Source of the DNA: CALROG01 sp943369755
GTDB taxonomy: Bacteria > Pseudomonadota > Gammaproteobacteria > Burkholderiales > Burkholderiaceae_C
DNA length: 53,967 nucleotides
Direction of reading: 5' to 3'
NCBI GenBank assembly: GCA_943369755.1
Contig: CALROG020000029.1
Coordinates: forward strand, 1-53,967
The notes under the pieces were generated by a model that did no database searches, was not told the origin of the DNA, and saw only the letters and a list, made by a program, of their open reading frames with translations. Shown here piece after piece: positions 14,924 to 21,821 of the stretch. Both the position numbers and the translations under genes were made by a program. The number at the start of each line of letters is the position of its first letter. The first letter of the stretch is position 1.

Positions 14924-16243
14924 GTGATGGCAATCCCTATCCCTCTCTGGCGGCAGCTTCAGGCTGCCGCTGCTGTTTTGATGGCCGTGCGTGCGGGCCA
15001 GTCTGGCACCGCTGCGCTGGCGGCGGTGGATGGCGGGCTTCGCCCCGGCGTACAGGCCCTGGCCATGCATGTGTTGCGCCAGCTCGGCCGCGCGGAGGCG
15101 CTGCGTCGCCAGCTCGCCAGGCGCGCGCCGCCGCCCGAGGCTGATGCGCTGCTGTGTACCGCGCTGGCCCTGGCCTGGGACGTGGCGCAAGCCCCGTACG
15201 AAGTGTTCACTCTGGTTGACCAGGCAGTAGAGGCGGCCAAACGCGCCCCCACCATGCGCGGCCAGTCTGGCTTCATCAATGGTTGCCTGCGCCGCTTCCT
15301 GCGCGAGCGCGACGCACTGGTGGCGGCCACTGAAAACGACCCGGTCGCACAGTGGAACCATCCCCGCTGGTGGATTGACCGGCTGCGCAAGGACCACCCC
15401 ACCCAGTGGCAGGCGATTCTTCGCGCCAACAATCTGCCAGCCCCCATGACATTGCGTGTTAATGCAAGAAAAGAGGCTCCAGCCCGCTACGTTGCTGCGC
15501 TAGCCGCTATAAATAATATAGCAACCACGGTGGGCGAACATGGCGTGGTGCTGCAGCGCGCTTGCGCCGTGAACGAACTGCCCGGCTTTGCCGACGGCGT
15601 GGTTTCGGTGCAGGACGCCGCCGCGCAGCTGGCCGCGCCGCTGCTGCTGCGGGGCTTGCCGGCCCAGGGTCGTCCGCGCATTCTGGATGCCTGCGCCGCC
15701 CCTGGCGGCAAGACCGCGCACCTGCTGGAACTGGCCGGCGCTGACGTGATTGCGCTGGACATTGACCCGCTGCGCTGCGACCGCATTCATGACAACCTGC
15801 GTCGCCTGGGCCTGACAGCCCAGGTTGTCGCCGCAGACGCAGCGCGCCCTGCCGACTGGTGGGACGGCCAGCCGTTTGACGCCATCTTGCTGGACGCGCC
15901 CTGTACCGCGTCAGGCATCGTGCGGCGTCACCCCGACGTGCGCTGGCTCAGGCGCGAGTCCGACATCGCGCAGCTTGCATTGACCCAGGCCCGGTTGCTG
16001 GCCGCGCTGTGGCCCTTGCTAAGCCCCGGCGGGTTCATGCTGTATTGCACCTGTTCGGTGTTTCGCGCAGAGGGCGAGGCCCAAGTGCAAACGTTTGTTG
16101 CACACAACACCGAGGCTGTTTTGCTGCCATCGCCTGGCCATTTAATGCCCCAAACAGGGGCAAACCCGAACCCCGTCCCGGACAATCTGCAAGGTGATCA
16201 CGACGGATTTTTCTACGCTCTGCTGCAAAAGCGCGCGCCTTAG
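14924..16243 (+). CDS. rsmB: 16S rRNA (cytosine-967-C5)-methyltransferase
   Basis: A 439-residue RsmB (Fmu/Sun). The N-terminal NusB-like RNA-binding domain covers about residues 1-140 (PYEVFTLVDQAVEAAKR...GFINGCLRRFLRER). The SAM-binding methyltransferase domain has LDACAAPGGKTAHLLEL (near residue 250), the LDAPCTASG motif and the catalytic Cys in LYCTCSVF. It modifies C967 of 16S rRNA during ribosome assembly. The GTG at 14924 directly precedes an ATG at 14927, and either may be used. Residues about 182-200 (EAPARYVAALAAINNIATT) are encoded by palindromic element copy B, an AT-rich island with two rare ATA codons. The 3' end overlaps the next gene by 50 nt. Confidence 0.95.
   Translation: MMAIPIPLWRQLQAAAAVLMAVRAGQSGTAALAAVDGGLRPGVQALAMHVLRQLGRAEALRRQLARRAPPPEADALLCTALALAWDVAQAPYEVFTLVDQAVEAAKRAPTMRGQSGFINGCLRRFLRERDALVAATENDPVAQWNHPRWWIDRLRKDHPTQWQAILRANNLPAPMTLRVNARKEAPARYVAALAAINNIATTVGEHGVVLQRACAVNELPGFADGVVSVQDAAAQLAAPLLLRGLPAQGRPRILDACAAPGGKTAHLLELAGADVIALDIDPLRCDRIHDNLRRLGLTAQVVAADAARPADWWDGQPFDAILLDAPCTASGIVRRHPDVRWLRRESDIAQLALTQARLLAALWPLLSPGGFMLYCTCSVFRAEGEAQVQTFVAHNTEAVLLPSPGHLMPQTGANPNPVPDNLQGDHDGFFYALLQKRAP
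15469..15526 (+). repeat. Dispersed palindromic element, copy B (in-frame within rsmB)
   Basis: The stretch AAAAGAGGCTCCAGCCCGC, then GCTGCGCTAGCCGCTAT, AAATAAT, ATAGCAAC matches the other copies. The terminal palindrome GCTAT (15506-15510) / ATAGC (15518-15522) surrounds an AT-only centre in otherwise GC-rich coding DNA. It is translated as part of RsmB in the same frame as copy D in gspL. Confidence 0.7.
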
Positions 16244-16832
16244 CCTGGCGGCCTGGCTGGCCGTTGCCTGCCTGCTGTTTGGCTTGGCCACGCCGGTGCG
16301 CGCCGACGTGCCCACTGATATCAGCCAAATGCAGTTGCAGCGCACCGACGAGGGCGTGTTCTTGTCGGCCAACATCCGCTTTGACCTGCCCGCGGTGGTG
16401 GAAGACGCGCTGCTCAAGGGCTTGTCGATGTATTTTGTGGCCGAGGCCGACCTGTACCGCGACCGCTGGTACTGGTACGACCGCAAGCTCGCCGGCGCGG
16501 CGCGGCACATGCGCCTGTCCTACCAGCCGCTGACGCGCCGCTGGCGGCTCCAGGTAGCACCCGCACCGATCAACAACACCGGGCTGGGCGTGACGCTGGG
16601 CCAGAACTTCGAGTCGCTGGAGGAAGCGATGGCCGCCATCAAGCGTATATCACGTTGGAAGATTGCCGAGCCCAGCGAGATCGAGCCCGACGCCCGCCAC
16701 AACGTGGACTTGCGCTTCAGGCTGGACGTGTCCCAGTTGCCCCGCCCGTTCCAGATTGGCGCTGTCGGTCAGCCTGACTGGCGCATTGCCGTCGTACGCA
16801 ACCAGCGGCTGGTGGTGGAAACCGCACCGTGA
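16194..16832 (+). CDS. DUF4390 domain protein, exported
   Basis: A 212-residue protein with a signal sequence (LSLAAWLAVACLLFGLATPVRADV, about residues 16-39, likely cleaved after RA). The DUF4390-type body includes FLSANIRFDLPAVVEDALLKG, YFVAEADLYRDRWYWYDRKL and a C-terminal VDLRFRLDVSQLPRPFQIGAV. Members occur immediately upstream of NtrY-like kinases in betaproteobacteria and have no defined function. The start overlaps the rsmB end by 50 nt, and the end overlaps the kinase gene by 4 nt (GTGA), so expression is coupled. A periplasmic input role for the kinase is a guess from context. Confidence 0.8.
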   Translation: MITTDFSTLCCKSARLSLAAWLAVACLLFGLATPVRADVPTDISQMQLQRTDEGVFLSANIRFDLPAVVEDALLKGLSMYFVAEADLYRDRWYWYDRKLAGAARHMRLSYQPLTRRWRLQVAPAPINNTGLGVTLGQNFESLEEAMAAIKRISRWKIAEPSEIEPDARHNVDLRFRLDVSQLPRPFQIGAVGQPDWRIAVVRNQRLVVETAP

Positions 16833-19102
16833 ACCCGCCTGAGTCTGCCGCGCGCTTTTCCCTGAAAAACTCGCGGGCCTTGCGCTGGGCGCTGAGCCTG
16901 GGGGTGGCCGCCATGGTGCTGATCGGCGTGCTGCTGTTGTTCTTGCTGACGCTGGCCACCAACAACCGCGAGCTTTACGAGCGCAACTACGCGCGCCTGT
17001 TCATCATTAACGTGGTGGTGGCGGCGTTGCTGTTGCTGGTCATCGGCTGGATCATCGTGCGGCTGGTGCTGCGGCTGCGCCGTGGCCGGTTTGGCAGCCG
17101 CTTGCTGGTCAAGCTGGCGGCCATCTTTGCCCTGGTGGGGCTGGCACCGGGGGTGCTGATTTATGTGGTGTCTTACCAGTTTGTTTCGCGCTCCATTGAG
17201 AGCTGGTTCGACGTCAAGGTTGAGGGTGCACTTGAGGCCGGCCTGAACCTGGGGCGCGCCACGCTGGATACCTTGTCCAACGACCTTGCCAACAAAACCC
17301 GCTCCGCTGCCACCCAAGTGGCCGACATGCCCGACGCAGCCACTGGCCTGGTGCTGGAACGCATCCGCGAACAGCTCTCGGCCAACGATGTTGTCCTTTG
17401 GAGTGCCACGGGCCAGATGGTTGGCAGCGCCGGGCGGTCGCGCTTTCTGCTGAACCCGGACCGCCCCACTGCGCAACAGCTGCGCAATGTGCGCGCCCAG
17501 CGCGCCGTGGCGGTGGTGGAGGGGCTGGACGAGCCGGGCCTGAACGCGGTAACCAACGCACGCATCAAGGTGCTGGCGGTGGCAGCGTCCTCGTCGTTGG
17601 GCCTGCTGGCTGAAACCCGTTACCTGCAAGTCACGCAAGAGCTGCCGCCCGCGCTGGTGGCCAATGCCATTGCGGTGCAGGAAGCCAACCGTGAATACCA
17701 GGAGCGCGCACTGGCCCGCGAGGGCTTGCGCCGCATGTACATCGGCACGCTCACGCTGAGCTTGTTCATGGCGGTGTTTGGTGCGGTATTGCTGGCGGTG
17801 TTGCTGGGCAACCAGCTTGCGCGGCCACTGCTGGTGCTGGCGGCGGGTGTGCGCGAGGTGGCGGCCGGAGACCTCAGCCCCAAGCCGGCGTTGCAGGGCA
17901 AAGACGAACTCGGTGGCCTGACCCGGTCCTTCGCGCTGATGACCCAACAGCTTGCCGACGCGCGCGGCTCGGTAGAAAAAAGCATGGACCAGGTGAGCGC
18001 CGCGCGTGCCAACTTGCAGGCCATTCTGGACAACCTTACTGCCGGGGTGATCGTGCTCGACACTGGTGGCATCATCCTGTCGGCCAACCCTGGAGCCACC
18101 CGGGTGTTGCGCCTGCCGATGGCCGTGTACGAAGGCATGGCCTTGGCCGATGTCCCGGGCCTTGAGGCCTTTGGGGTTGGCGTCCAGGCCCAGTTTGAAG
18201 GCTACCTGCGCGAGCGCCAGGAGCATGGGCTGGACCACTGGCAGCAGTCGTTCGAACTTGGTGCCGAGCAGTCTGCCGCACCGCAAAAAAACGTTATTAC
18301 CCTGGTGGCCCGTGGAGCTGAAATGCCCTCCAGCGTGCCGGGCAAACAGGCCTGGCTACTGGTGTTCGACGATATTTCTGAAATCGTCTCGGCCCAGCGC
18401 GCGCAGGCCTGGGGCGAGGTGGCACGCCGCCTTGCGCACGAAATCAAGAACCCGCTCACACCCATCCAGCTATCGGCCGAACGGCTTGAAATGAAACTGG
18501 CGGGCAAACTGGCGCAGCCTGATCAGGCCATGCTGACCAAGTCGGTCAAGACCATTGTTGACCAGGTGGACGCGATGAAGCGGCTGGTCAATGAGTTCCG
18601 TGACTACGCGCGCCTGCCCGCGGCCGAGTTGAAGCCGGTGGACCTGAACGCACTGGTGGCGGATGTATTGAATTTGTACCTGGACGAGGGCGGCGAAAAC
18701 GCCGGCGCGGTGCCCATTGAACTGGTGCTGGACCCAGCCTGCCCGCCGGTGCTGGGCGACGCGCAGCAACTGCGCCAGGTCATCCACAACCTGTTGCAAA
18801 ACGCCCAGGACGCCACCGAAGGGTGCGCATTGCGCCAGGTCACGCTCAAAACCCAATGGAACAACACCTCGCGCCGGGTGCGCCTGGCGGTGCAGGACAC
18901 CGGCAACGGCTTCCCCGAAGCCATCCTGAAACGCGCTTTTGAACCGTATGTAACCACCAAGGCCAAAGGCACCGGCCTTGGGCTGGCCGTGGTCAAGAAA
19001 ATTGCCGACGAACACGGTGCCCGCATCGATTTATCCAACCGGGTGAGCGACGGAGTGGTACAGGGCGCGCAAGTGTCGTTATCATTCGCAGTTGCGGCTT
19101 AG
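16829..19102 (+). CDS. ntrY: NtrY-like membrane sensor histidine kinase
   Basis: A 757-residue kinase. Three N-terminal membrane segments are visible (about residues 13-40, 50-78 and 91-113), then a periplasmic region and a fourth segment (about 308-330). A HAMP domain (RPLLVLAAGVREVAAGDLSP) covers about 330-380 and a PAS-like domain about 398-510. The phosphoacceptor His537 is in RRLAHEIKNPLTPIQLSAERL, and the ATPase domain has DTGNGFPEAIL and GTGLGLAVVKKIADEHGA at the end. This architecture matches NtrY, which relates to nitrogen or redox signalling in other bacteria. The signal here is unknown. The start is GTG at 16829, overlapping the upstream gene. Confidence 0.9.
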   Translation: MNPPESAARFSLKNSRALRWALSLGVAAMVLIGVLLLFLLTLATNNRELYERNYARLFIINVVVAALLLLVIGWIIVRLVLRLRRGRFGSRLLVKLAAIFALVGLAPGVLIYVVSYQFVSRSIESWFDVKVEGALEAGLNLGRATLDTLSNDLANKTRSAATQVADMPDAATGLVLERIREQLSANDVVLWSATGQMVGSAGRSRFLLNPDRPTAQQLRNVRAQRAVAVVEGLDEPGLNAVTNARIKVLAVAASSSLGLLAETRYLQVTQELPPALVANAIAVQEANREYQERALAREGLRRMYIGTLTLSLFMAVFGAVLLAVLLGNQLARPLLVLAAGVREVAAGDLSPKPALQGKDELGGLTRSFALMTQQLADARGSVEKSMDQVSAARANLQAILDNLTAGVIVLDTGGIILSANPGATRVLRLPMAVYEGMALADVPGLEAFGVGVQAQFEGYLRERQEHGLDHWQQSFELGAEQSAAPQKNVITLVARGAEMPSSVPGKQAWLLVFDDISEIVSAQRAQAWGEVARRLAHEIKNPLTPIQLSAERLEMKLAGKLAQPDQAMLTKSVKTIVDQVDAMKRLVNEFRDYARLPAAELKPVDLNALVADVLNLYLDEGGENAGAVPIELVLDPACPPVLGDAQQLRQVIHNLLQNAQDATEGCALRQVTLKTQWNNTSRRVRLAVQDTGNGFPEAILKRAFEPYVTTKAKGTGLGLAVVKKIADEHGARIDLSNRVSDGVVQGAQVSLSFAVAA

Positions 19103-19141
19103 CAACAGCCAGCGAACGAACTTGCAGGAACAGCACTTCAC

Positions 19142-19822
19142 ATGGCAAACATACTGGTGGTGGACGACGAACTGGGTATCCGGGACCTGCTCTCGGAAAT
19201 CCTGAACGACGAAGGCCACAACGTCGAGCTGGCCGAAAACGCTGCGCAAGCCCGCGCCGTGCGCAGCAAGGCCCGGCCCGACCTGGTGCTGCTGGACATC
19301 TGGATGCCCGATACCGACGGCGTCTCGCTGCTCAAGGAGTGGGCCACCAGCGGCTTGCTGACCATGCCCGTCATCATGATGAGCGGCCACGCCACCATCG
19401 ACACCGCGGTAGAAGCCACAAAAATCGGCGCGCAGTCGTTCCTGGAAAAACCCATCACGCTGCAAAAACTGCTCAAGGCGGTTGAGGCGGGCCTGGCCCG
19501 AACCAGCGCGCGCAAGCCCGGTGCCATGCTGCAAGGCACAGTGCCCAGCGAGCTGACGGTGGAGTCGGCCATGACTGGTGGGCACAACCTGCCCCCGGTA
19601 GTGGAAATGGGCCCTCAGCCGCGCCAGTTGTTCGAACTGGACAAGCCCCTGCGCGACGCGCGCGACGAGTTTGAAAAGTGCTATTTTGAATTTCACCTGG
19701 CCAAAGAAGGCGGCTCCATGACCCGGGTTGCCGAAAAAACCGGCCTGGAGCGCACCCACCTGTACCGCAAGCTCAAGCAGCTGGGCGTGGACCTTTCCAG
19801 GGGCAAACGCAGCGCTGGCTGA
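19142..19822 (+). CDS. NtrX-like response regulator lacking the AAA+ domain
   Basis: A 226-residue regulator. The receiver domain (residues 1-120) has the acidic pair Asp8/Asp9, phosphoacceptor Asp52 (LLDIWMPDTDG), the Ser of MSGHA and Lys of LEKP. After a linker comes a Fis-type helix-turn-helix (about 175-220: DARDEFEKCYFEFHLAKEGG...VAEKTGLERTHLYRKLKQLG). NtrC/NtrX proteins normally carry a sigma54-activating AAA+ module between these parts, and here it is absent. The regulator therefore should not activate sigma54 promoters directly and may work as a repressor or sigma70 activator. It is located 39 nt after its probable partner kinase. Confidence 0.88.
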   Translation: MANILVVDDELGIRDLLSEILNDEGHNVELAENAAQARAVRSKARPDLVLLDIWMPDTDGVSLLKEWATSGLLTMPVIMMSGHATIDTAVEATKIGAQSFLEKPITLQKLLKAVEAGLARTSARKPGAMLQGTVPSELTVESAMTGGHNLPPVVEMGPQPRQLFELDKPLRDARDEFEKCYFEFHLAKEGGSMTRVAEKTGLERTHLYRKLKQLGVDLSRGKRSAG

Positions 19823-19824
19823 TG

Positions 19825-19830
19825 TATAAT
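19825..19830 (+). promoter_or_regulatory. -10 box of the tRNA-Phe promoter
   Basis: A perfect TATAAT lies 10 nt before the mature tRNA 5' end and immediately after the upstream stop codon. No good -35 hexamer is visible at 16-18 nt. Confidence 0.6.
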
Positions 19831-19840
19831 CAGCGGCTCT

Positions 19841-19916
19841 GGCCCGGTAGCTCAGTTGGTAGAGCAGCGGATTGAAAATCCGCGTGTCGGTGGTTCGATT
19901 CCGCCCCAGGCCACCA
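19841..19916 (+). tRNA. pheT: tRNA-Phe (anticodon GAA)
   Basis: A 76-nt cloverleaf with encoded CCA. GGCCCGG (19841-19847) pairs with CCAGGCC with one C-A mismatch. The anticodon stem-loop is CGGATT-GAA-AATCCG, and the T-arm GGTGG-TTCGATT-CCGCC contains a T-G wobble. The 3' half from the anticodon stem to CCA is repeated 1370 bp downstream (21239-21287). The symbol is given by analogy only. Confidence 0.97.
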
Positions 19917-19925
19917 GAATTTGAA

Positions 19926-19957
19926 AGCCCTTGATCAGAAATGGTCAGGGGCTTTTT
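19926..19957 (+). terminator. Terminator downstream of tRNA-Phe
   Basis: AGCCCTTGATCA (19926-19937) and TGGTCAGGGGCT (19942-19953) form a 12-bp stem allowing G-T pairs, with a GAAA loop and TTTTT directly after. It lies inside the putative island, so the element supplied its own terminator to the restored tRNA. Confidence 0.85.
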
Positions 19958-20124
19958 GCTTTCACACCGGGGGATTCTCCCCCGGGCCCAAGCGCTTCAT
20001 TTGCCTGGACTTCTCAAGAAAACCTTGGCGGTGCCGTAATCCGGGGGGGGAACCCGCCATTTCACCGGCCGCGCTGGCGTACCGTGAACCAAAACCAGCT
20101 TGAAATTCAAGAACAAGGAGTGCC

Positions 20125-21003
20125 ATGCGTCTTGCCAAATCCCTGAAGATCATCCTGATGGCCGTCGCAGCGATCGTCGCCACCGCAGCGGTGGTTGCCT
20201 TCCTGTACCGCAACGAGTTGCGGTGGATCCCGATCAGCAGCCCCGATGATCGCTACATCGACGCCTTTTACGAGCGCAAGTTCTGGCCTGACCAGACGAT
20301 CCGCCCGACCCGCCGCATCCTCTACAACCTGAGAGAGCGCGGCGACAAGAGCGAAGCCTCCCACATCTACGAGTTCGAATTCGATTGCTTTCACGAACGC
20401 GGCGAAGCGAAAAAGGGGGTCTGGTACTTCAACAAGTTCGGGCAAGGCGAGGAGATGCGCACAGTCCAAAACGGGCTGTGGAACGTTGGCGGGATTGCGG
20501 TTGGCAAGGCGCTGAAGGAGATCTGCGCGCCCATCATGGCAAACCCGGGCCGTAGAGCTGCGGAGAACGTACCACCCTGGAACTTTCCCTTCACCAGATT
20601 TCTCACGTGTAGCCAGAACACGACGGAAGGCGGACGCAAGCACCTGGAGGCTGTGCGCGCCAAGCTGGCGCCGCTGGCAAAGAAAGATGGTGCCTGGACC
20701 TACAAAACGGAAGGACTTGTGTCCCTGCACTCGCAAAATTTCCCTGTCGCCGCAACTTTACTTGGCGTGTGCTCCAAGGACGGCGATAGTGCATGCGGGC
20801 GAGCTTCCTTTACCGCCTTGCATCTGAACATGAAGGTCGACGACGCGCGCAACCGGCTGAAGCTGCTGGGCAACAACTGGGGGCAGGACTACACCGTGGA
20901 GCTGCGCGACCCCGAATCCCAGGTCACGCGTCGTCCTGTGCTGGTGGCGGACCCTGACGACCGGCAAAAGAGCTATCTCTATTGCGATAGCGGCAGCTTG
21001 TAG
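20125..21003 (+). CDS. Hypothetical membrane-anchored or exported protein
   Basis: A 292-residue protein I do not recognise. A hydrophobic N-terminus (residues 8-27, MAVAAIVATAAVVAFLY region) suggests an anchor or uncleaved signal. The rest is soluble, with six Cys spread through the chain (including FDCFHERGE, TCSQN, VCSKDGDSACG and YCDSGSL at the C-terminus), compatible with disulfides in the periplasm. A clean ribosome binding site (AAGGAG) precedes the ATG. It is the only gene between the duplicated tRNA-Phe ends, so it is a cargo-gene candidate. Codon use appears less biased than in the neighbours, judged by eye. No function is proposed. Confidence 0.75.
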   Translation: MRLAKSLKIILMAVAAIVATAAVVAFLYRNELRWIPISSPDDRYIDAFYERKFWPDQTIRPTRRILYNLRERGDKSEASHIYEFEFDCFHERGEAKKGVWYFNKFGQGEEMRTVQNGLWNVGGIAVGKALKEICAPIMANPGRRAAENVPPWNFPFTRFLTCSQNTTEGGRKHLEAVRAKLAPLAKKDGAWTYKTEGLVSLHSQNFPVAATLLGVCSKDGDSACGRASFTALHLNMKVDDARNRLKLLGNNWGQDYTVELRDPESQVTRRPVLVADPDDRQKSYLYCDSGSL

Positions 21004-21240
21004 CGGCTATGCGTCGACCCCGGGCCCCCAATGCGGCCAACCAGGCAGGCTTTCGCGGAGTGGCTGTACACGACGAAGCTGGAGGAGCTTCGCGATTGAC
21101 TCTGTTATCAGGAAGCCGACTGCATAACCAAGTTCAGTACGGGTTCGGCGAGGTTCGGCAAAAGTTCGGCCGTCTCGTTCTCACACAGAAAGAGTCTTGA
21201 AAATCATCGGCTTACGGCAAGGCGTATGCGTCTCATTTGG
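21004..21240 (+). other. Gene-free right end of the tRNA-Phe island
   Basis: No credible gene is visible. Three GTTCGGC repeats occur at 21143-21149, 21153-21159 and 21164-21170, spaced about one helical turn apart and about 75 bp before the right tRNA repeat. Closely spaced short direct repeats beside an attachment core are what integrase arm-type or excisionase sites look like. The assignment is tentative. Confidence 0.4.
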
Positions 21241-21287
21241 ATTGAAAATCCGCGTGTCGGCGGTTCGATTCCGCCCCAGGCCACCAG
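21239..21287 (+). other. Right attachment-site repeat (tRNA-Phe 3' half duplicate)
   Basis: It matches 19869-19917 at 48 of 49 positions and covers the tRNA-Phe anticodon stem, variable loop, T-arm, acceptor 3' strand and CCA. The single difference turns the T-G wobble of the tRNA T-stem into C-G. It has no 5' half and so cannot make a tRNA. Confidence 0.85.
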
Positions 21288-21295
21288 TCTTTATG

Positions 21296-21329
21296 CGCCC
21301 CAGCGCCCGTTTCGGGTTCTGGGGCGTTT
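21296..21329 (+). terminator. Displaced ancestral tRNA-Phe terminator
   Basis: CGCCCCAG (21296-21303) pairs with CTGGGGCG (21319-21326), then TTT. It lies 10 nt after the duplicated tRNA 3' end. This is exactly where a tRNA terminator should be, so it is probably the original terminator separated from its gene by the insertion. Confidence 0.65.
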
Positions 21330-21401
21330 CTACAAGTGGCACCTGTTTTTCGGCTTCGATGCTGAAGGCCCGCCCGACGCGGGCCCTTATCATCGTGCGC
21401 C

Positions 21402-21806
21402 ATGCGCTCACCGATTCAGCTGGTTGATGTGGACCGGCCAGACACCTGGACGCGCTGGCGCAGCGGCCTGTGCAATAGCTGCGCCGCCAACTGCTGCACT
21501 ATGCCGGTGGAGGTGCGTTTGCCCGACCTGGTGCGCCTGGGCTTTGTGGACCCGTTCGAGGCCGAGCACGAGGCCCCGAAGCAGATCGCGCGGCGGTTGA
21601 TGCGGGCCGGGCAGGTAGACCACTTCAACTTTCGCAACAGCCTGTTCACGCTGGCGCGCCGGGCCGATGGCGACTGCCAACTGCTGGACGCCGCCACGCG
21701 CCGCTGCACGGTGTATGAAAAGCGCCCCGATACCTGCCGCAAGCACCCGCAGGTGGGGCCGCGGCCGAACTACTGCCCGTACGGGCCGCCTGCTGCGCCG
21801 GGTTGA
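21402..21806 (+). CDS. YkgJ-family cysteine cluster protein
   Basis: A 134-residue protein with the cysteine pattern of the YkgJ/UPF0153 family (putative Zn- or Fe-binding cluster): CNSCAANCCTMPVEVRLPDL at residues 24-43, then DCQLLD, RCTVYEKRPDTCRKHP and YCPYG. The family's function is not established. The start at 21402 lies 72 nt after the displaced tRNA-Phe terminator, and the gene converges on gspE with 15 nt between stops. The ATG has only a weak upstream ribosome binding site. Confidence 0.85.
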   Translation: MRSPIQLVDVDRPDTWTRWRSGLCNSCAANCCTMPVEVRLPDLVRLGFVDPFEAEHEAPKQIARRLMRAGQVDHFNFRNSLFTLARRADGDCQLLDAATRRCTVYEKRPDTCRKHPQVGPRPNYCPYGPPAAPG

Positions 21807-21821
21807 TCCGTCCGGTGCGGC

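Larger units (their letters stand above)
19869..21287 (+). mobile_element. Small integrated island bounded by tRNA-Phe 3' repeats
   Basis: A 49-bp direct repeat (19869-19917 and 21239-21287) brackets 1321 bp. Copy 1 is the 3' half of the functional tRNA-Phe. Copy 2 is identical except at 21261 (C for T at 19891). This is the standard footprint left when a tyrosine-recombinase element integrates into a tRNA gene and restores its 3' end. Inside are a terminator, one ORF of unknown function and three GTTCGGC repeats near the right end. No integrase gene remains, so this is a decayed or non-autonomous element, or the scar of a larger island after deletion. Confidence 0.75.

Noticed and set aside
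21197..21600. Short plus-strand ORFs across the orphan tRNA-Phe repeat
   Set aside because: Their sequence is translation of tRNA and terminator DNA; no ribosome binding site or homology is visible.
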